In this document: piece after piece, positions 16,305-25,910 of the stretch
Layout: each line of letters starts with the position of its first letter
Position numbering within the stretch: the stretch's first letter is position 1
Source: Pseudomonadota bacterium
GTDB taxonomy: Bacteria; Pseudomonadota; Alphaproteobacteria; Rhizobiales; Rhizobiaceae
Direction: 5' to 3'
DNA: 31,547 nucleotides
Assembly: GCA_023419535.1 (NCBI GenBank)
Contig: JAEZXX010000025.1
Coordinates: 1-31,547, forward strand
Notes under the pieces: generated by a model
The model's database searches: none
Seen by the model: the letters and a program-made list of their open reading frames with translations, nothing else
What the model was told of the DNA's origin: nothing
Made by a program: the position numbers and the translations under genes

Positions 16305-17152
16305 GCGGTCTCTCCCGCGCGTTCCAGAAGCTTGCGAGCCTGCGTGAGATGGGGCGCGTCGATCATCCGGCCCTCGATCTGCAGCGCGCCCGCGCCGGGC
16401 GAGGCGGCGAAGGCCTCGACGATGCGCCGGGCGGCGGCGACGGCCTCGGCGTCCGGCGTAAAGGCGGCGTTGATCGGGGCAATCTGCGAGGGATGGATCG
16501 CCATCATGCCGGTGAACCCGTCCCGCGCGGCTCGCCGGGCGAAGGCCTCGAGGCCTTCCAGATCGCGGAAGGCGGGGTACACCGTCTCGATCGCGGCGAC
16601 ACCGGCGGCATGGGCGCCGAAGAGCGTCAGCGAGCGGGCGAGTTCGTAAGGCGCGGTGAAGCGGCCGTCGGCCTCGCGGCTCGCCGAGGCGCCGATCGCC
16701 GCCGGCAGGTCCTCGGCGCCCCAGGTGAGGCCTGCAAGCGCCAAGCCCGAGCCGGCGAAGCTGCCGATGTGGAAGATCGCCGCCGGCGTCTCGGTCGCGA
16801 TCGGAAGGATCGCCGCGTCGATGCCGGCCCCCGTCAGCTGCTCCGCGCAGGCCGAGACGCTCGCCGCGCCCTCCGCCTTCGGCAGCATGATAGCGTCTGG
16901 CGACAGACCGCGCAGCGCCTCGACATCCTCGGCGAAAAAGCTCGTCTCCAGCGGGTTCACGCGCACGAGGATGCGCGTGGCCCCCCGGTCCTCGCGCAGG
17001 CGCTGCGCCACCGCGGCGCGCGCGGCGCCCTTGGCGGACGCGGCGACGGCGTCCTCCAGGTCGAGGATCAGCGCGTCGGCGCCGCTGCCCTCGGCCTTGG
17101 CGAAGCGCTCCGGGCGGTCGCCCGGCACGAAGAGAAGCGAGCGCAGTCTCAA
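16301..17152 (-). CDS. CitE-type beta-hydroxyacyl-CoA lyase (HpcH/HpaI family)
   Basis: A 283-residue TIM-barrel lyase that cleaves 3-hydroxyacyl-CoA thioesters in a retro-Claisen reaction. Seen motifs are FVPGDRPERF at 8-17, LDLEDAV at 30-36, VRVNP with Arg64 (substrate), Glu121 and Asp148 of WGAED (predicted Mg ligands), AIHPSQI near 218-224 and GRMIDAPHL with Asp265 (C-terminal lid catalytic residue). It lacks citrate-lyase partner genes, so it is not citrate lyase beta. In this operon the logical substrate is 3-hydroxy-3-methylglutaryl-CoA, giving acetyl-CoA and acetoacetate; citramalyl-CoA and malyl-CoA are alternatives. The start is a TTG at 17152 overlapping the MaoC stop (TTGA), preceded by AAAGAAAGG. 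Confidence 0.88.
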   Translation of the reverse strand: MRLRSLLFVPGDRPERFAKAEGSGADALILDLEDAVAASAKGAARAAVAQRLREDRGATRILVRVNPLETSFFAEDVEALRGLSPDAIMLPKAEGAASVSACAEQLTGAGIDAAILPIATETPAAIFHIGSFAGSGLALAGLTWGAEDLPAAIGASASREADGRFTAPYELARSLTLFGAHAAGVAAIETVYPAFRDLEGLEAFARRAARDGFTGMMAIHPSQIAPINAAFTPDAEAVAAARRIVEAFAASPGAGALQIEGRMIDAPHLTQARKLLERAGETA

Positions 17153-17603
17153 GACGGAACCTTTCTTTTGACCAAAGCCGTGCGCAGGCACTCGCAGACG
17201 ATCTCGTCCCGCTGGTTCAGCATGCGGTGCGCGAAGGTCACGATCCCGGCCTCGGGCCGCGACCGGCTCTCCTTTAGCGCATGGATCACCGTCTCGGCGC
17301 GCAGCGTGTCGCCGAGGAAGACGGGCTTGGGGTGGACGAGCTTGTCGTAGCCGAGATTGGCCACGAGCGTGCCGAGCGTCGTGTCGCCCACCGAGAGCCC
17401 CACCATCAGCGAGAAGGTGAAGGTGCCGTTGACGAGGATCTGCCCGAACTCGCTCGCCTTGGCCGCCTCCGCGTCGAGATGCAGCGGCTGCGGATTGTGG
17501 GTCATCGTCGTGAAGAGGAGGTTGTCGGTCTCCGTCACCGTGCGGCGGATGTCGTGGACGATCCGCTCGCCCATTTGCCATTCGTCGAAGAAGCGCCCGG
17601 CCA

Positions 17604-17604
<1 letters not shown>
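17149..17604 (-). CDS. MaoC-family enoyl-CoA hydratase
   Basis: A 151-residue single-hotdog hydratase. MaoC enzymes add water to trans-2-enoyl-CoA to give the (R)-3-hydroxyacyl-CoA. The active-site segment reads THNPQPLHLD, with Asn37, Pro38, His42 and Asp44, a variant of the D-x-N-P-x-H motif; Asp27 in TETDN precedes it. The later GLSVGDTT and the VFLGDTLRAETVI strands are typical. It is coupled to the carboxylase alpha gene (stop and start share a base) and to the CitE gene (TTGA overlap). Between a methylcrotonyl-CoA carboxylase and a lyase, the expected job is hydration of 3-methylglutaconyl-CoA to HMG-CoA, a step more often done by a crotonase-type enzyme. Confidence 0.87.
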
Positions 17605-19454
<1,850 letters not shown>

Positions 19455-19464
19455 GGGGCTCGCC

Positions 19465-21060
19465 TCACATCCGGAACAGGCCGGCGCGCGGACGCTCCGG
19501 GATCGGGGCGTTCAGCGTCGCCGAGAAGGCGAGGCCGAGGATGTCGCGCGTCTGCGCCGGGTCGATCACCCCGTCGTCCCACATCCTCGCGGTCGCGTAG
19601 TAGGGGTTGCCCTCGTCCTCGTACTTCTGGCGGATCGGCGCCTTGAAGGCCTCCGCCTCCTGTGCGCTCCACATCTCGGCGTCACGGTGGACGGTGGCGA
19701 GGACGCTCGCGGCCTGTTCGCCGCCCATCACGGAGATGCGCGCGTTCGGCCAGGAGAACAGGAAGCGGGGCGAGTAGGCGCGCCCGCACATGCCGTAATT
19801 GCCCGCGCCGAAACTGCCGCCGATCAGGACGGTGATCTTCGGCACGGTGGCGGTCGCGACCGCCGTCACCAGCTTGGCGCCGTTCTTGGCGATGCCCTCG
19901 CCCTCGTACTTTCCGCCGACCATGAAGCCCGAGATGTTCTGCAGGAACAGGAGCGGCACGCGGCGCTGGCAGGCGAGCTCGATGAAGTGCGCGCCCTTCA
20001 GCGCGCTCTCGGAGAAGAGCACGCCGTTGTTGGCGAGGATCGCGACCGGCATGCCCCAGATGCGGGCGAAGCCGCAGACGAGCGTCGGGCCGTAGAGCGC
20101 CTTGAACTCGTGGAACTCCGAGCCGTCCACCAGCCGCGCGATCACCTCGCGCACGTCGTAGGTGGTGCGAAGGTCCGCCGGCAGGATGCCGTAGAGCTCG
20201 GCCGGATCGAAGCGCGGAGCGCGCGGCTCGGCCAGCTCGATGTCCACCGCCTTCGGGTGGTTCAGCGTCGCGACGATGTCGCGCACGATGTCGAGCGCAT
20301 GTTCGTCGTTCTCGGCCACGTGATCGACGACGCCCGAGCGCCGCCCGTGCGTCTCGGCCCCGCCGAGTTCCTCCGCCGAGATGATCTCACCCGTCGCGGC
20401 CTTCACCAGAGGGGGACCGGCGAGGAAGATCGTGCCCTGGTTGCGCACGATCACCGTCTCGTCGCACATGGCCGGGACGTAGGCGCCGCCCGCCGTGCAG
20501 GAGCCCATGACGCAGGCGATCTGCGGGATGCCGGCCGCCGACATCTGCGCCTGGTTGAAGAAGATGCGGCCGAAATGGTCCCGGTCCGGGAAGACCTCGG
20601 CCTGGTGCGGCAGGTTCGCGCCGCCCGAGTCCACCAGATAGATGCAGGGCAGCCGGTTCTCCGACGCGATCTCCTGCGCGCGAAGATGCTTCTTCACCGT
20701 CATCGGGAAGTAGGCGCCGCCCTTCACCGTCGGGTCGTGCGCGACGATCATGCATTCGCGCCCCGAGACGCGGCCGATGCCGGTGATCATGCCGGCGCCC
20801 GGCGCGGCGTCGCCGTACATCCCGTTCGCGGCGAGCGCCCCGATCTCTAGGAAGGGCGAGCCGGGGTCGAGCAGCCGACCCACCCGGTCGCGGGGCAGCA
20901 GCTTGCCACGGGAGACGTGGCGCGCGCGGTGCTCGGGCGAGCCGCCGAGAGCGGTCTGCGCGGTCTTGTCCTGCAGCATCCCGGCGAGGGCGCGGTGATG
21001 GGCGGCCTGCGTTGCGAACGCGTCCGACCCGATGTCGGCCAGCGAGTTCAGGATGGGCAT
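19465..21060 (-). CDS. Methylcrotonyl-CoA carboxylase-type carboxyltransferase beta subunit
   Basis: A 531-residue carboxyltransferase that moves the carboxyl group from biotin to the acyl-CoA. The two crotonase-like halves are both present. Diagnostic segments are VDSGGANLPHQAEVFPD near 143-159, GSCTAGGAYVPAM at 186-198, GFMVGGKYEGEGIAK near 375-390 and GSFGAGNYGMCGRAYSP near 415-431; this last pair is typical of MccB/LiuB and not of propionyl-CoA carboxylase beta. Length matches MccB (about 535). The ATG at 21060 lies 10 bases after the dehydrogenase stop codon, so the two are in one operon. In the leucine pathway the product is 3-methylglutaconyl-CoA. Confidence 0.93.
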   Translation of the reverse strand: MPILNSLADIGSDAFATQAAHHRALAGMLQDKTAQTALGGSPEHRARHVSRGKLLPRDRVGRLLDPGSPFLEIGALAANGMYGDAAPGAGMITGIGRVSGRECMIVAHDPTVKGGAYFPMTVKKHLRAQEIASENRLPCIYLVDSGGANLPHQAEVFPDRDHFGRIFFNQAQMSAAGIPQIACVMGSCTAGGAYVPAMCDETVIVRNQGTIFLAGPPLVKAATGEIISAEELGGAETHGRRSGVVDHVAENDEHALDIVRDIVATLNHPKAVDIELAEPRAPRFDPAELYGILPADLRTTYDVREVIARLVDGSEFHEFKALYGPTLVCGFARIWGMPVAILANNGVLFSESALKGAHFIELACQRRVPLLFLQNISGFMVGGKYEGEGIAKNGAKLVTAVATATVPKITVLIGGSFGAGNYGMCGRAYSPRFLFSWPNARISVMGGEQAASVLATVHRDAEMWSAQEAEAFKAPIRQKYEDEGNPYYATARMWDDGVIDPAQTRDILGLAFSATLNAPIPERPRAGLFRM

Positions 21061-21070
21061 CGGCCGGGAC

Positions 21071-22240
21071 CTACTGGACGCGCGGGGCGTCTTGGCCGAC
21101 GAGCTCGCGCCCGACCAGCATGCGCCGCATCTCGTTCGTCCCCGCGCCGATGTCGAGGAGCTTGGCGTCGCGCCAGTAGCGCTCCACCGGCCAGTCCTTG
21201 GTGTAGCCGGAGCCGCCGAGCGCCTGAATCGCCTCGCCGGCGACCTTCACGGCCGCCTCGGAGGCGAAGAGGATGCAGCCGGCGGCGTCGAAGCGCGTCA
21301 CCTTGCCGGCATCGCAGGCCCGCGCGACGGAATAGCAGTAGGAGCGCGAGGCGTTCAGCGCCACGTACATGTCCGCGACCTTGGCCTGCATCAGCTGGAA
21401 GTCGCCGATCGGCCGGCCGAACTGCTTGCGCTCGCGGACGTAGGGCAGGACCACGTCGAGGCAGGCCTGCATGATGCCCACCTGGATGCCGGACAGCACC
21501 ACGCGTTCGTAGTCGAGGCCGGACATCAGCACCTTCACCCCCCCGTTCAGCGGGCCCATCAGCTGGCTTTCCGGCACGAAGCAGTCGTCGAAGACGAGCT
21601 CAGCGGTCGGCGAGCCGCGCATGCCGACCTTGTCGATCGTCTGACCGATGGAGAAGCCGGGGAAATCCTTCTCAATCAGGAAGGTCGAGATTCCCTTCGA
21701 GCCCGCGTCCGGCTCCGTCTTCGCGTAGACGACGAGCGTATCGGCGTAAGTGGCGTTGGTGATCCAGAATTTCGTTCCGTTGAGGCGCCAGCCGCCGTCC
21801 ACCTTGTCGGCCCGAAGCTTCATCGAGACGACATCGGAGCCCGCGCCCGATTCCGACATGGCGAGGCTGCCGAGATGCTCGCCGGAGACGAGCTTGGGCA
21901 GATATTTCGCCTTCTGCTCCGGGCTGCCCCACCGGCGGATCTGGTTGATGCAGAGGTTGGAATGGGCGCCGTAGGACAGGCCGACCGAGGCAGAGGAGCG
22001 GCTGACCTCCTCGCAGGCGACGAGGTGCTCCAGATAGCCGAGGCCGAGGCCGCCATACTCCTCCTCCACCGTGATGCCGTGAAGCCCGAGCTCGCCCATC
22101 TGCGGCCAGAGCTCGCGCGGGAAGCTGTCCTCGGCATCCACCCTGGCCGCGATCGGCTCTATGCGATCCAGCGCGAAGCGCCGCGTCGTCGCGCGGATCT
22201 CGTCCGCCATCTCGCCGAGACCGTAGTCGAGCTCCGCCAT
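21071..22240 (-). CDS. Isovaleryl-CoA dehydrogenase
   Basis: A 389-residue FAD-dependent acyl-CoA dehydrogenase that oxidises isovaleryl-CoA to 3-methylcrotonyl-CoA and passes electrons to ETF. The catalytic base is predicted to be Glu245 in GLDYERVVLSG, the location used by isovaleryl-CoA dehydrogenases; most short- and medium-chain enzymes place it near the C-terminus instead. Other signatures are AMSESGAGSDV near 127-137, FWITNATYADTLVVYAKT near 158-175 and the C-terminal IGAGTNEMRRMLVGRE. An ATG at 22246 is also in frame, but GGGAGG abuts it, whereas ATG 22240 has proper spacing to that site. It is the first gene of the operon and lies directly downstream of candidate LysR sites. Confidence 0.94.
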   Translation of the reverse strand: MAELDYGLGEMADEIRATTRRFALDRIEPIAARVDAEDSFPRELWPQMGELGLHGITVEEEYGGLGLGYLEHLVACEEVSRSSASVGLSYGAHSNLCINQIRRWGSPEQKAKYLPKLVSGEHLGSLAMSESGAGSDVVSMKLRADKVDGGWRLNGTKFWITNATYADTLVVYAKTEPDAGSKGISTFLIEKDFPGFSIGQTIDKVGMRGSPTAELVFDDCFVPESQLMGPLNGGVKVLMSGLDYERVVLSGIQVGIMQACLDVVLPYVRERKQFGRPIGDFQLMQAKVADMYVALNASRSYCYSVARACDAGKVTRFDAAGCILFASEAAVKVAGEAIQALGGSGYTKDWPVERYWRDAKLLDIGAGTNEMRRMLVGRELVGQDAPRVQ

Positions 22241-22279
22241 GATCATCCTCCCATTCGCTCCTGCCCGGATGGTAAGGCC

Positions 22280-22285
22280 TCATAC
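22280..22285 (-). promoter_or_regulatory. Possible -10 element of the isovaleryl-CoA dehydrogenase operon
   Basis: Read on the minus strand this is GTATGA (with TATGAG one base on), about 40 bases before the start codon at 22240. I see no good -35 at 16-18 bases, which fits a promoter that needs an activator. The candidate LysR sites at 22299-22335 lie just upstream of it. Confidence 0.3.
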
Positions 22286-22298
22286 CGCGTCCGCAAAA

Positions 22299-22335
22299 TT
22301 GAATGCGCCTCAAGCACGGCATAGAGCGCGTCTAT
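22299..22335. promoter_or_regulatory. Two adjacent candidate LysR-type binding dyads upstream of the leucine operon
   Basis: TTGA-N7-TCAA (22299-22313) and ATAGA-N5-TCTAT (22321-22335) are both perfect dyads, and both contain the LTTR pattern T-N11-A. Their centres are 22 bases apart, that is two helical turns on one face. The upstream copy has the same arms as a dyad at the LysR start codon (23212-23226). The arrangement resembles a recognition site followed by an activation site near the -35 region. The distal site slightly overlaps the end of the LysR gene. Confidence 0.6.
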
Positions 22336-23213
22336 CGATCGAGGGATGGGGACCCGCCCACCGCTTCGGCGAGCGCATCCGCGAGAGCGTGGGATGCGAG
22401 CTTCGACGCGCCGGCGTGCGGGGCGAAGACCAGCCCGACGTCGCGGGTGAAGTCGAAATCCTCCAGACGGGCGAGGCGCACGCCGTCCTCCGCAAAACCG
22501 TCCGGCATGATCGTGACTCCCAGCCCCGCCCGGACATAGGCCAGAGCCCTGTCGTCGCTCGTCGTGCGCGCCGCGAAGAAGGGGCGGATGCCCCGCGCGG
22601 TGAAGAAGCGGCTCGTCTCGGACAGAAGCTCGCAGTGTCGGCGCACCAGCATGGTCTCGCCGGCCAGATCCTCGGCGCGCAGGAGATCGCGATCGGCGAG
22701 CGTATGCGTGGCGGACAGCGCCAGTCCGTAGCCCTCGGTCGCGAACGCGCGGCCCCTGCGCCGGTCGTCGGCATCGCGCAGGATCGTCAGCGCCATGTCG
22801 ATGCGCCCGCGCGCCATGCGCGCGCGCAGGTCGCGCTCGTTGCCCTCGACGAGCTCGATCCGCTCGTGGGCCGGGCGCCACAGGCCGAGGGCGCGCTCGA
22901 CCCAGCGGCGCGGCGTGGTTGAGAGGACTCCGAGGCGCAGGATCGCCAGCGGTCTGGCTCCGGCCGCGTCGCGCTCGGCGGCCGCGAAGCCCGCTTCGAT
23001 CGCTCGTGCATGGGCGAGGAGGCCGACGCCCGCCTCCGTCAGTTCGACCCGCCGGCTGGTGCGGTTGAAGAGCTTACGACCGAGCCCCTCCTCCAACCGC
23101 GAGATGCCGACCGAAAGCGTCGGCTGCGAGACATTGCAGCTCGCCGCGGCCCTGGAGAAATTGCCGGTGTCGACGACGGCGAGGAAGTAGCGCAGGTGGT
23201 AGCGGTCGATCAT
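22332..23213 (-). CDS. LysR-family transcriptional regulator of the leucine-type operon
   Basis: A 293-residue LTTR. The DNA-binding domain occupies about residues 1-60, with MIDRYHLRYFLAVVDTGNFS and the recognition helix region CNVSQPTLSVGISRLEEGLG. The effector domain follows from about residue 88. It lies upstream of, and in the same direction as, the isovaleryl-CoA dehydrogenase gene, with a 91-base gap. A dyad touches its start codon and a matching dyad lies before the dehydrogenase gene, which makes it the likely regulator of both. Known leucine (liu) operons of other proteobacteria use a MerR-type LiuR, so a LysR here is a departure. No ribosome site precedes its ATG. Confidence 0.92.
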   Translation of the reverse strand: MIDRYHLRYFLAVVDTGNFSRAAASCNVSQPTLSVGISRLEEGLGRKLFNRTSRRVELTEAGVGLLAHARAIEAGFAAAERDAAGARPLAILRLGVLSTTPRRWVERALGLWRPAHERIELVEGNERDLRARMARGRIDMALTILRDADDRRRGRAFATEGYGLALSATHTLADRDLLRAEDLAGETMLVRRHCELLSETSRFFTARGIRPFFAARTTSDDRALAYVRAGLGVTIMPDGFAEDGVRLARLEDFDFTRDVGLVFAPHAGASKLASHALADALAEAVGGSPSLDR

Positions 23214-23226
23214 AGACGAAGTCTAT
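23212..23226. promoter_or_regulatory. Candidate LysR autoregulatory operator
   Basis: ATAGAC-GAA-GTCTAT is a perfect 6+3+6 dyad. It overlaps the first two bases of the LysR start codon (23213 on the minus strand) and satisfies T-N11-A. Its arms match the dyad at 22321-22335. A protein bound here would block transcription start or early elongation of the regulator gene, as in classic LTTR autorepression. Confidence 0.6.
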
Positions 23227-23244
23227 GCGGGATCCCACGCTGCC

Positions 23245-23931
23245 TCAACGCGAGGTCTCGGCGGCGCCTACCCCGAGCCCGGCCAGCACGAGCGCGATGG
23301 CCTCCGCCCGGCGGGAGGCCAGGAAGTCCGGCGCGTCGAAGGCCAGCCCCAGCAGCGCGGCCGCGGTATGCTGGTTCGAGATGTGGACGAAGCTCAGGCC
23401 GAGGATGCTGAGATAGAGGTGCTCGGGTGCGATCCGGCGCGAGAAGACCCCCTGCCCCACGCCGACGCGGACCAATCGGTCGAGCCGCTCCATCAGCGGG
23501 CGCGACGCCTCGAAGACGCCCGGCATCCCGCTCACCGCGCGACCCTCGTTGAGGTTTTCGACGCGCATCATCCGGGGGAATTCCGGGTGTGCCAGCATGT
23601 AGTCGAAGGTGAAGGCGACGAAATCCGCCAGTCCCTCGCGCGGATCGCGCGCGTCGAAGCGGACGGCGTCCTCGGCGGTCCGCAGGTCGGCGTAGACGCG
23701 TTCCAGCGCCGCCCGGTAGAGCCCGTCCTTGCTGGCATAGTAGTGGTACAGCATCCGCACGTTGCAGCCGGCAGCCCGAACGATGCGCGCGGTACTGGCG
23801 CCCGCAATGCCCAGCCGGCCGAACTCGTCGATACCCGCCTGTAGGATCCGCTCGGCCGTGTCGGCCTCCGCGCGTCCGGCCGGTCCGCCGGACGGCGACG
23901 TGCCGCGGTTGCTCGTCGCCGGGACGGTCAT
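23245..23931 (-). CDS. TetR-family transcriptional regulator
   Basis: A 228-residue TetR-type regulator. After a disordered Gly/Ser/Pro-rich stretch of about 22 residues comes the helix-turn-helix domain, with AERILQAGIDEFGRLGIAGAST and the recognition segment IVRAAGCNVRMLYHYYASKDGLYRAAL (about 47-73). The C-terminal all-helical domain would bind the effector and dimerise. It is divergent from the second peptide-type transporter operon, with 273 bases of dyad-rich DNA between them, so it most likely represses that operon and itself. Its stop codon is 31 bases from the LysR start, but the regulators have separate upstream sites. The effector is unknown. Confidence 0.92.
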   Translation of the reverse strand: MTVPATSNRGTSPSGGPAGRAEADTAERILQAGIDEFGRLGIAGASTARIVRAAGCNVRMLYHYYASKDGLYRAALERVYADLRTAEDAVRFDARDPREGLADFVAFTFDYMLAHPEFPRMMRVENLNEGRAVSGMPGVFEASRPLMERLDRLVRVGVGQGVFSRRIAPEHLYLSILGLSFVHISNQHTAAALLGLAFDAPDFLASRRAEAIALVLAGLGVGAAETSR

Positions 23932-23955
23932 GCCCGCCGCGCCTTCACAGTCGTG

Positions 23956-23988
23956 ATCATATTCTGGGCAGTCTTCTCAACTGTTGAG
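23956..23988 (-). promoter_or_regulatory. tetR promoter region with palindromic operator candidate
   Basis: CTCAAC-T-GTTGAG at 23976-23988 is a perfect 13-bp palindrome, 45 bases upstream of the TetR start. On the minus strand TATGAT at 23961-23956 is a good -10 element, and the palindrome covers where the -35 contact would be. Binding there would block the tetR promoter, giving autorepression. Confidence 0.5.
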
Positions 23989-24006
23989 CAGGTGGGCATT
24001 TTTCCT

Positions 24007-24045
24007 CGAACCCGGATTGACGGGTTCGGTAAGTATGCGCTTACT
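24007..24045 (+). promoter_or_regulatory. Promoter of the second transporter operon with two back-to-back dyads
   Basis: A perfect 7-bp inverted repeat, CGAACCC-N8-GGGTTCG (24007-24028), is followed without a gap by GTAAG-N6-CTTAC (24029-24044). TTGACG at 24017-24022 fits a -35 box, and 17 bases on lies CTTACT as a weak -10, so both dyads overlap the promoter. This is the expected geometry for TetR-family repression. The message would have a leader of roughly 150 bases in which I see no riboswitch-like structure that I can name. Confidence 0.45.
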
Positions 24046-24204
24046 TCCGATCCGAAGGAAGCGGCGCGGGACAATCTTCTTCGTTCTCGAAAGCAGTCCG
24101 GTCGGTCTCTTCCGCAAGTTCAAGTCCTACAACAGGCTTGATCGCGAGGCCGTGCGCGCTTGCGACAGTCTTCCACGCGTCTGAACTCAGGGATCGCATC
24201 GCAC

Positions 24205-25842
24205 ATGCTGAAGACTCTTCTGTCCGGAACCGCAATTCTTCTCGTCGGCAGCTCGGTTTCGCTCGCGCAGGACACCGAGAGCGTCCTGCGCATCGGCATG
24301 ACGGCGGCCGACATCCCGCGCACGCTCGGCCAGCCCGACCAAGGCTTCGAGGGCAACCGCTTCACCGGCCTCACCATGTACGACGCGCTGACGGCCTGGG
24401 ACCTCTCCTCGGCCGACCAGCCCTCCGCCCTCATTCCCGGCCTTGCGACGGAATGGTCGGTGGACGAGAGCGACACGACCAAATGGACCTTCACGCTGCG
24501 CGAGGGCGTGACATTCCACGACGGCTCGCCGTTCAACGCCGAGGCGGTCGTCTGGAACGTCGACAAGGTGCTGAACGAGGAGGCGCCCCAGTTCGACGCC
24601 AGCCAGGTCGGCGTGACCGCCTCGCGCATGCCCACGCTGCGCTCGGCGCGCGCGATCGACGAGTACACCGTCGAGCTGACGACGTCGGAGCCCGACTCCT
24701 TCCTGCCGATCAACCTCACCAACCTGTTCATGGCGAGCCCGGCGCATTGGCAGAGTTTCTACGACGCCGCGCCCGAGGGAGAGAACCGTGCGACGCAGGC
24801 CTGGGAGCAGTTCGCCGCCGACGCGTCGGGCACCGGCCCGTGGAAGATGGACGCCTTCGTGCCGCGCGAGCGCCTTGAGCTCGTCGCCAACGAGGACTAC
24901 TGGAACGCCGAGCGCGTGCCGCAGACCGACCGCATGATCCTCCTGCCGATGCCGGAGGCGAACGCGCGCACGGCCGCTCTCCTCTCCGACCAGGTGGATT
25001 GGATCGAGGCGCCCGCCCCCGACGCCATCCCGCAGATCGAAGGGCGCGGCTTCGTCATCCAGTCGAACGAGCAGCCCCACGTCTGGCCCTGGCAGTTCTC
25101 GCGCCTTGAGGGCTCGCCCTGGAACGACATCAACGTGCGCAAGGCGGCGAACCTGTGCATCGACCGCGAGGGCATGGCCGAGGGGCTCCTCGGCGGGCTG
25201 ATGGTGCCGGCCACCGGAACGGTCGAGGAAGGCCATCCCTGGCGCGGCAACCCCGAGTTCCAGATCACGTTCGATCCGGACGAGGGCCGGCGCCTGATGG
25301 AGGAGAGCGGCTTCTCCGACTCGAACCGTCTGGCCGTGAAGACGCAGACCTCGGCGTCGGGCTCCGGCCAGATGCAGCCGCTGCCGATGAACGAGTACAT
25401 CCAGCAGGCGCTCGCCGAGTGCTATTTCGACGTCGAGCTCGACGTGATCGAGTGGAACACGCTCTTCACCAACTGGCGGCGCGGCGCGAACGATCCTTCG
25501 GCGAACGGCGCCAACGCCATCAACGTGACCTATGCCGCGATGGACCCGTTCTTCGCCATGGTCCGCTTCCTGCAGTCGGAGATGGCGCCGCCGACCTCCA
25601 ACAACTGGGGCTTCATCGACAATCCTGAGTTCGACGAGCTCGTGGACCGCGCCCGCACGACCTTCGATGCCGAAGGGCGCGACGCGGCGCTCGCCGAACT
25701 GCACGCGGCCTCCGTGGACGACGCCGCCTTCCTGTGGGTGGCGCACGACGTCGGCCCGCGCGCGATGAGCCCGCGCGTGCAGAACTTCGTCCAGCCGCGC
25801 TCGTGGTTCGTGGACTTCTCCCCCGTCTCCATGGGCGAATGA
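24205..25842 (+). CDS. Peptide/nickel-type ABC transporter substrate-binding protein (SBP family 5)
   Basis: A 545-residue periplasmic binding protein for the second Dpp/Opp-type importer. The signal peptide covers about residues 1-21, ending in Ser-Leu-Ala before Gln22. Family segments include VLRIGMTAADIPRTLGQPDQG after the cleavage site, WTFTLREGVTFHDGSPFNAEAV near 94-115, and NDINVRKAANLCIDREGMAEGLLGG near 310-334. ATG 24205 is chosen because it gives a clean signal peptide; the frame is open to 24160, but that adds 15 polar residues. A weak GGGA about 14 bases upstream is the only ribosome-site candidate. It is clearly distinct in sequence from the binding protein at 73-1587 and so probably has a different ligand. 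Confidence 0.93.
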   Translation: MLKTLLSGTAILLVGSSVSLAQDTESVLRIGMTAADIPRTLGQPDQGFEGNRFTGLTMYDALTAWDLSSADQPSALIPGLATEWSVDESDTTKWTFTLREGVTFHDGSPFNAEAVVWNVDKVLNEEAPQFDASQVGVTASRMPTLRSARAIDEYTVELTTSEPDSFLPINLTNLFMASPAHWQSFYDAAPEGENRATQAWEQFAADASGTGPWKMDAFVPRERLELVANEDYWNAERVPQTDRMILLPMPEANARTAALLSDQVDWIEAPAPDAIPQIEGRGFVIQSNEQPHVWPWQFSRLEGSPWNDINVRKAANLCIDREGMAEGLLGGLMVPATGTVEEGHPWRGNPEFQITFDPDEGRRLMEESGFSDSNRLAVKTQTSASGSGQMQPLPMNEYIQQALAECYFDVELDVIEWNTLFTNWRRGANDPSANGANAINVTYAAMDPFFAMVRFLQSEMAPPTSNNWGFIDNPEFDELVDRARTTFDAEGRDAALAELHAASVDDAAFLWVAHDVGPRAMSPRVQNFVQPRSWFVDFSPVSMGE

Positions 25843-25847
25843 GAAAC

Positions 25848-25878
25848 GGGCGGGGCGGCGCCACGCGCCGCTCCGCCC
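25848..25878 (+). promoter_or_regulatory. Strong intercistronic hairpin between binding-protein and permease genes
   Basis: Two 13-base arms (25848-25860 and 25866-25878) pair fully, with one G-U wobble, around a 5-base loop. The stem begins 5 bases after the stop codon of the binding-protein gene and is followed by only two T residues, so full termination is unlikely. It should stabilise the binding-protein message or attenuate the permease genes. Confidence 0.65.
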
Positions 25879-25910
25879 TTCCAATCCGACCTTGAACGAA
25901 AGGCCGGCCG

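Noticed and set aside
16301..17152. Citrate lyase beta subunit
   Set aside because: No citrate lyase alpha, gamma or accessory genes are nearby; CitE-like lyases in acyl-CoA operons are a separate group.
24044..24061. CTTCC-N8-GGAAG inverted repeat next to the transporter promoter
   Set aside because: Only 5-bp arms with a long spacer, overlapping a better dyad; not convincing alone.
23953..24141. A 62-codon open frame in the tetR/transporter gap
   Set aside because: It runs through the dyads and promoter elements, has no ribosome site or recognisable motif, and is best seen as non-coding.
24160..24204. Upstream start for the second binding protein
   Set aside because: It would place 15 polar residues before the signal peptide; ATG 24205 gives a normal export signal.
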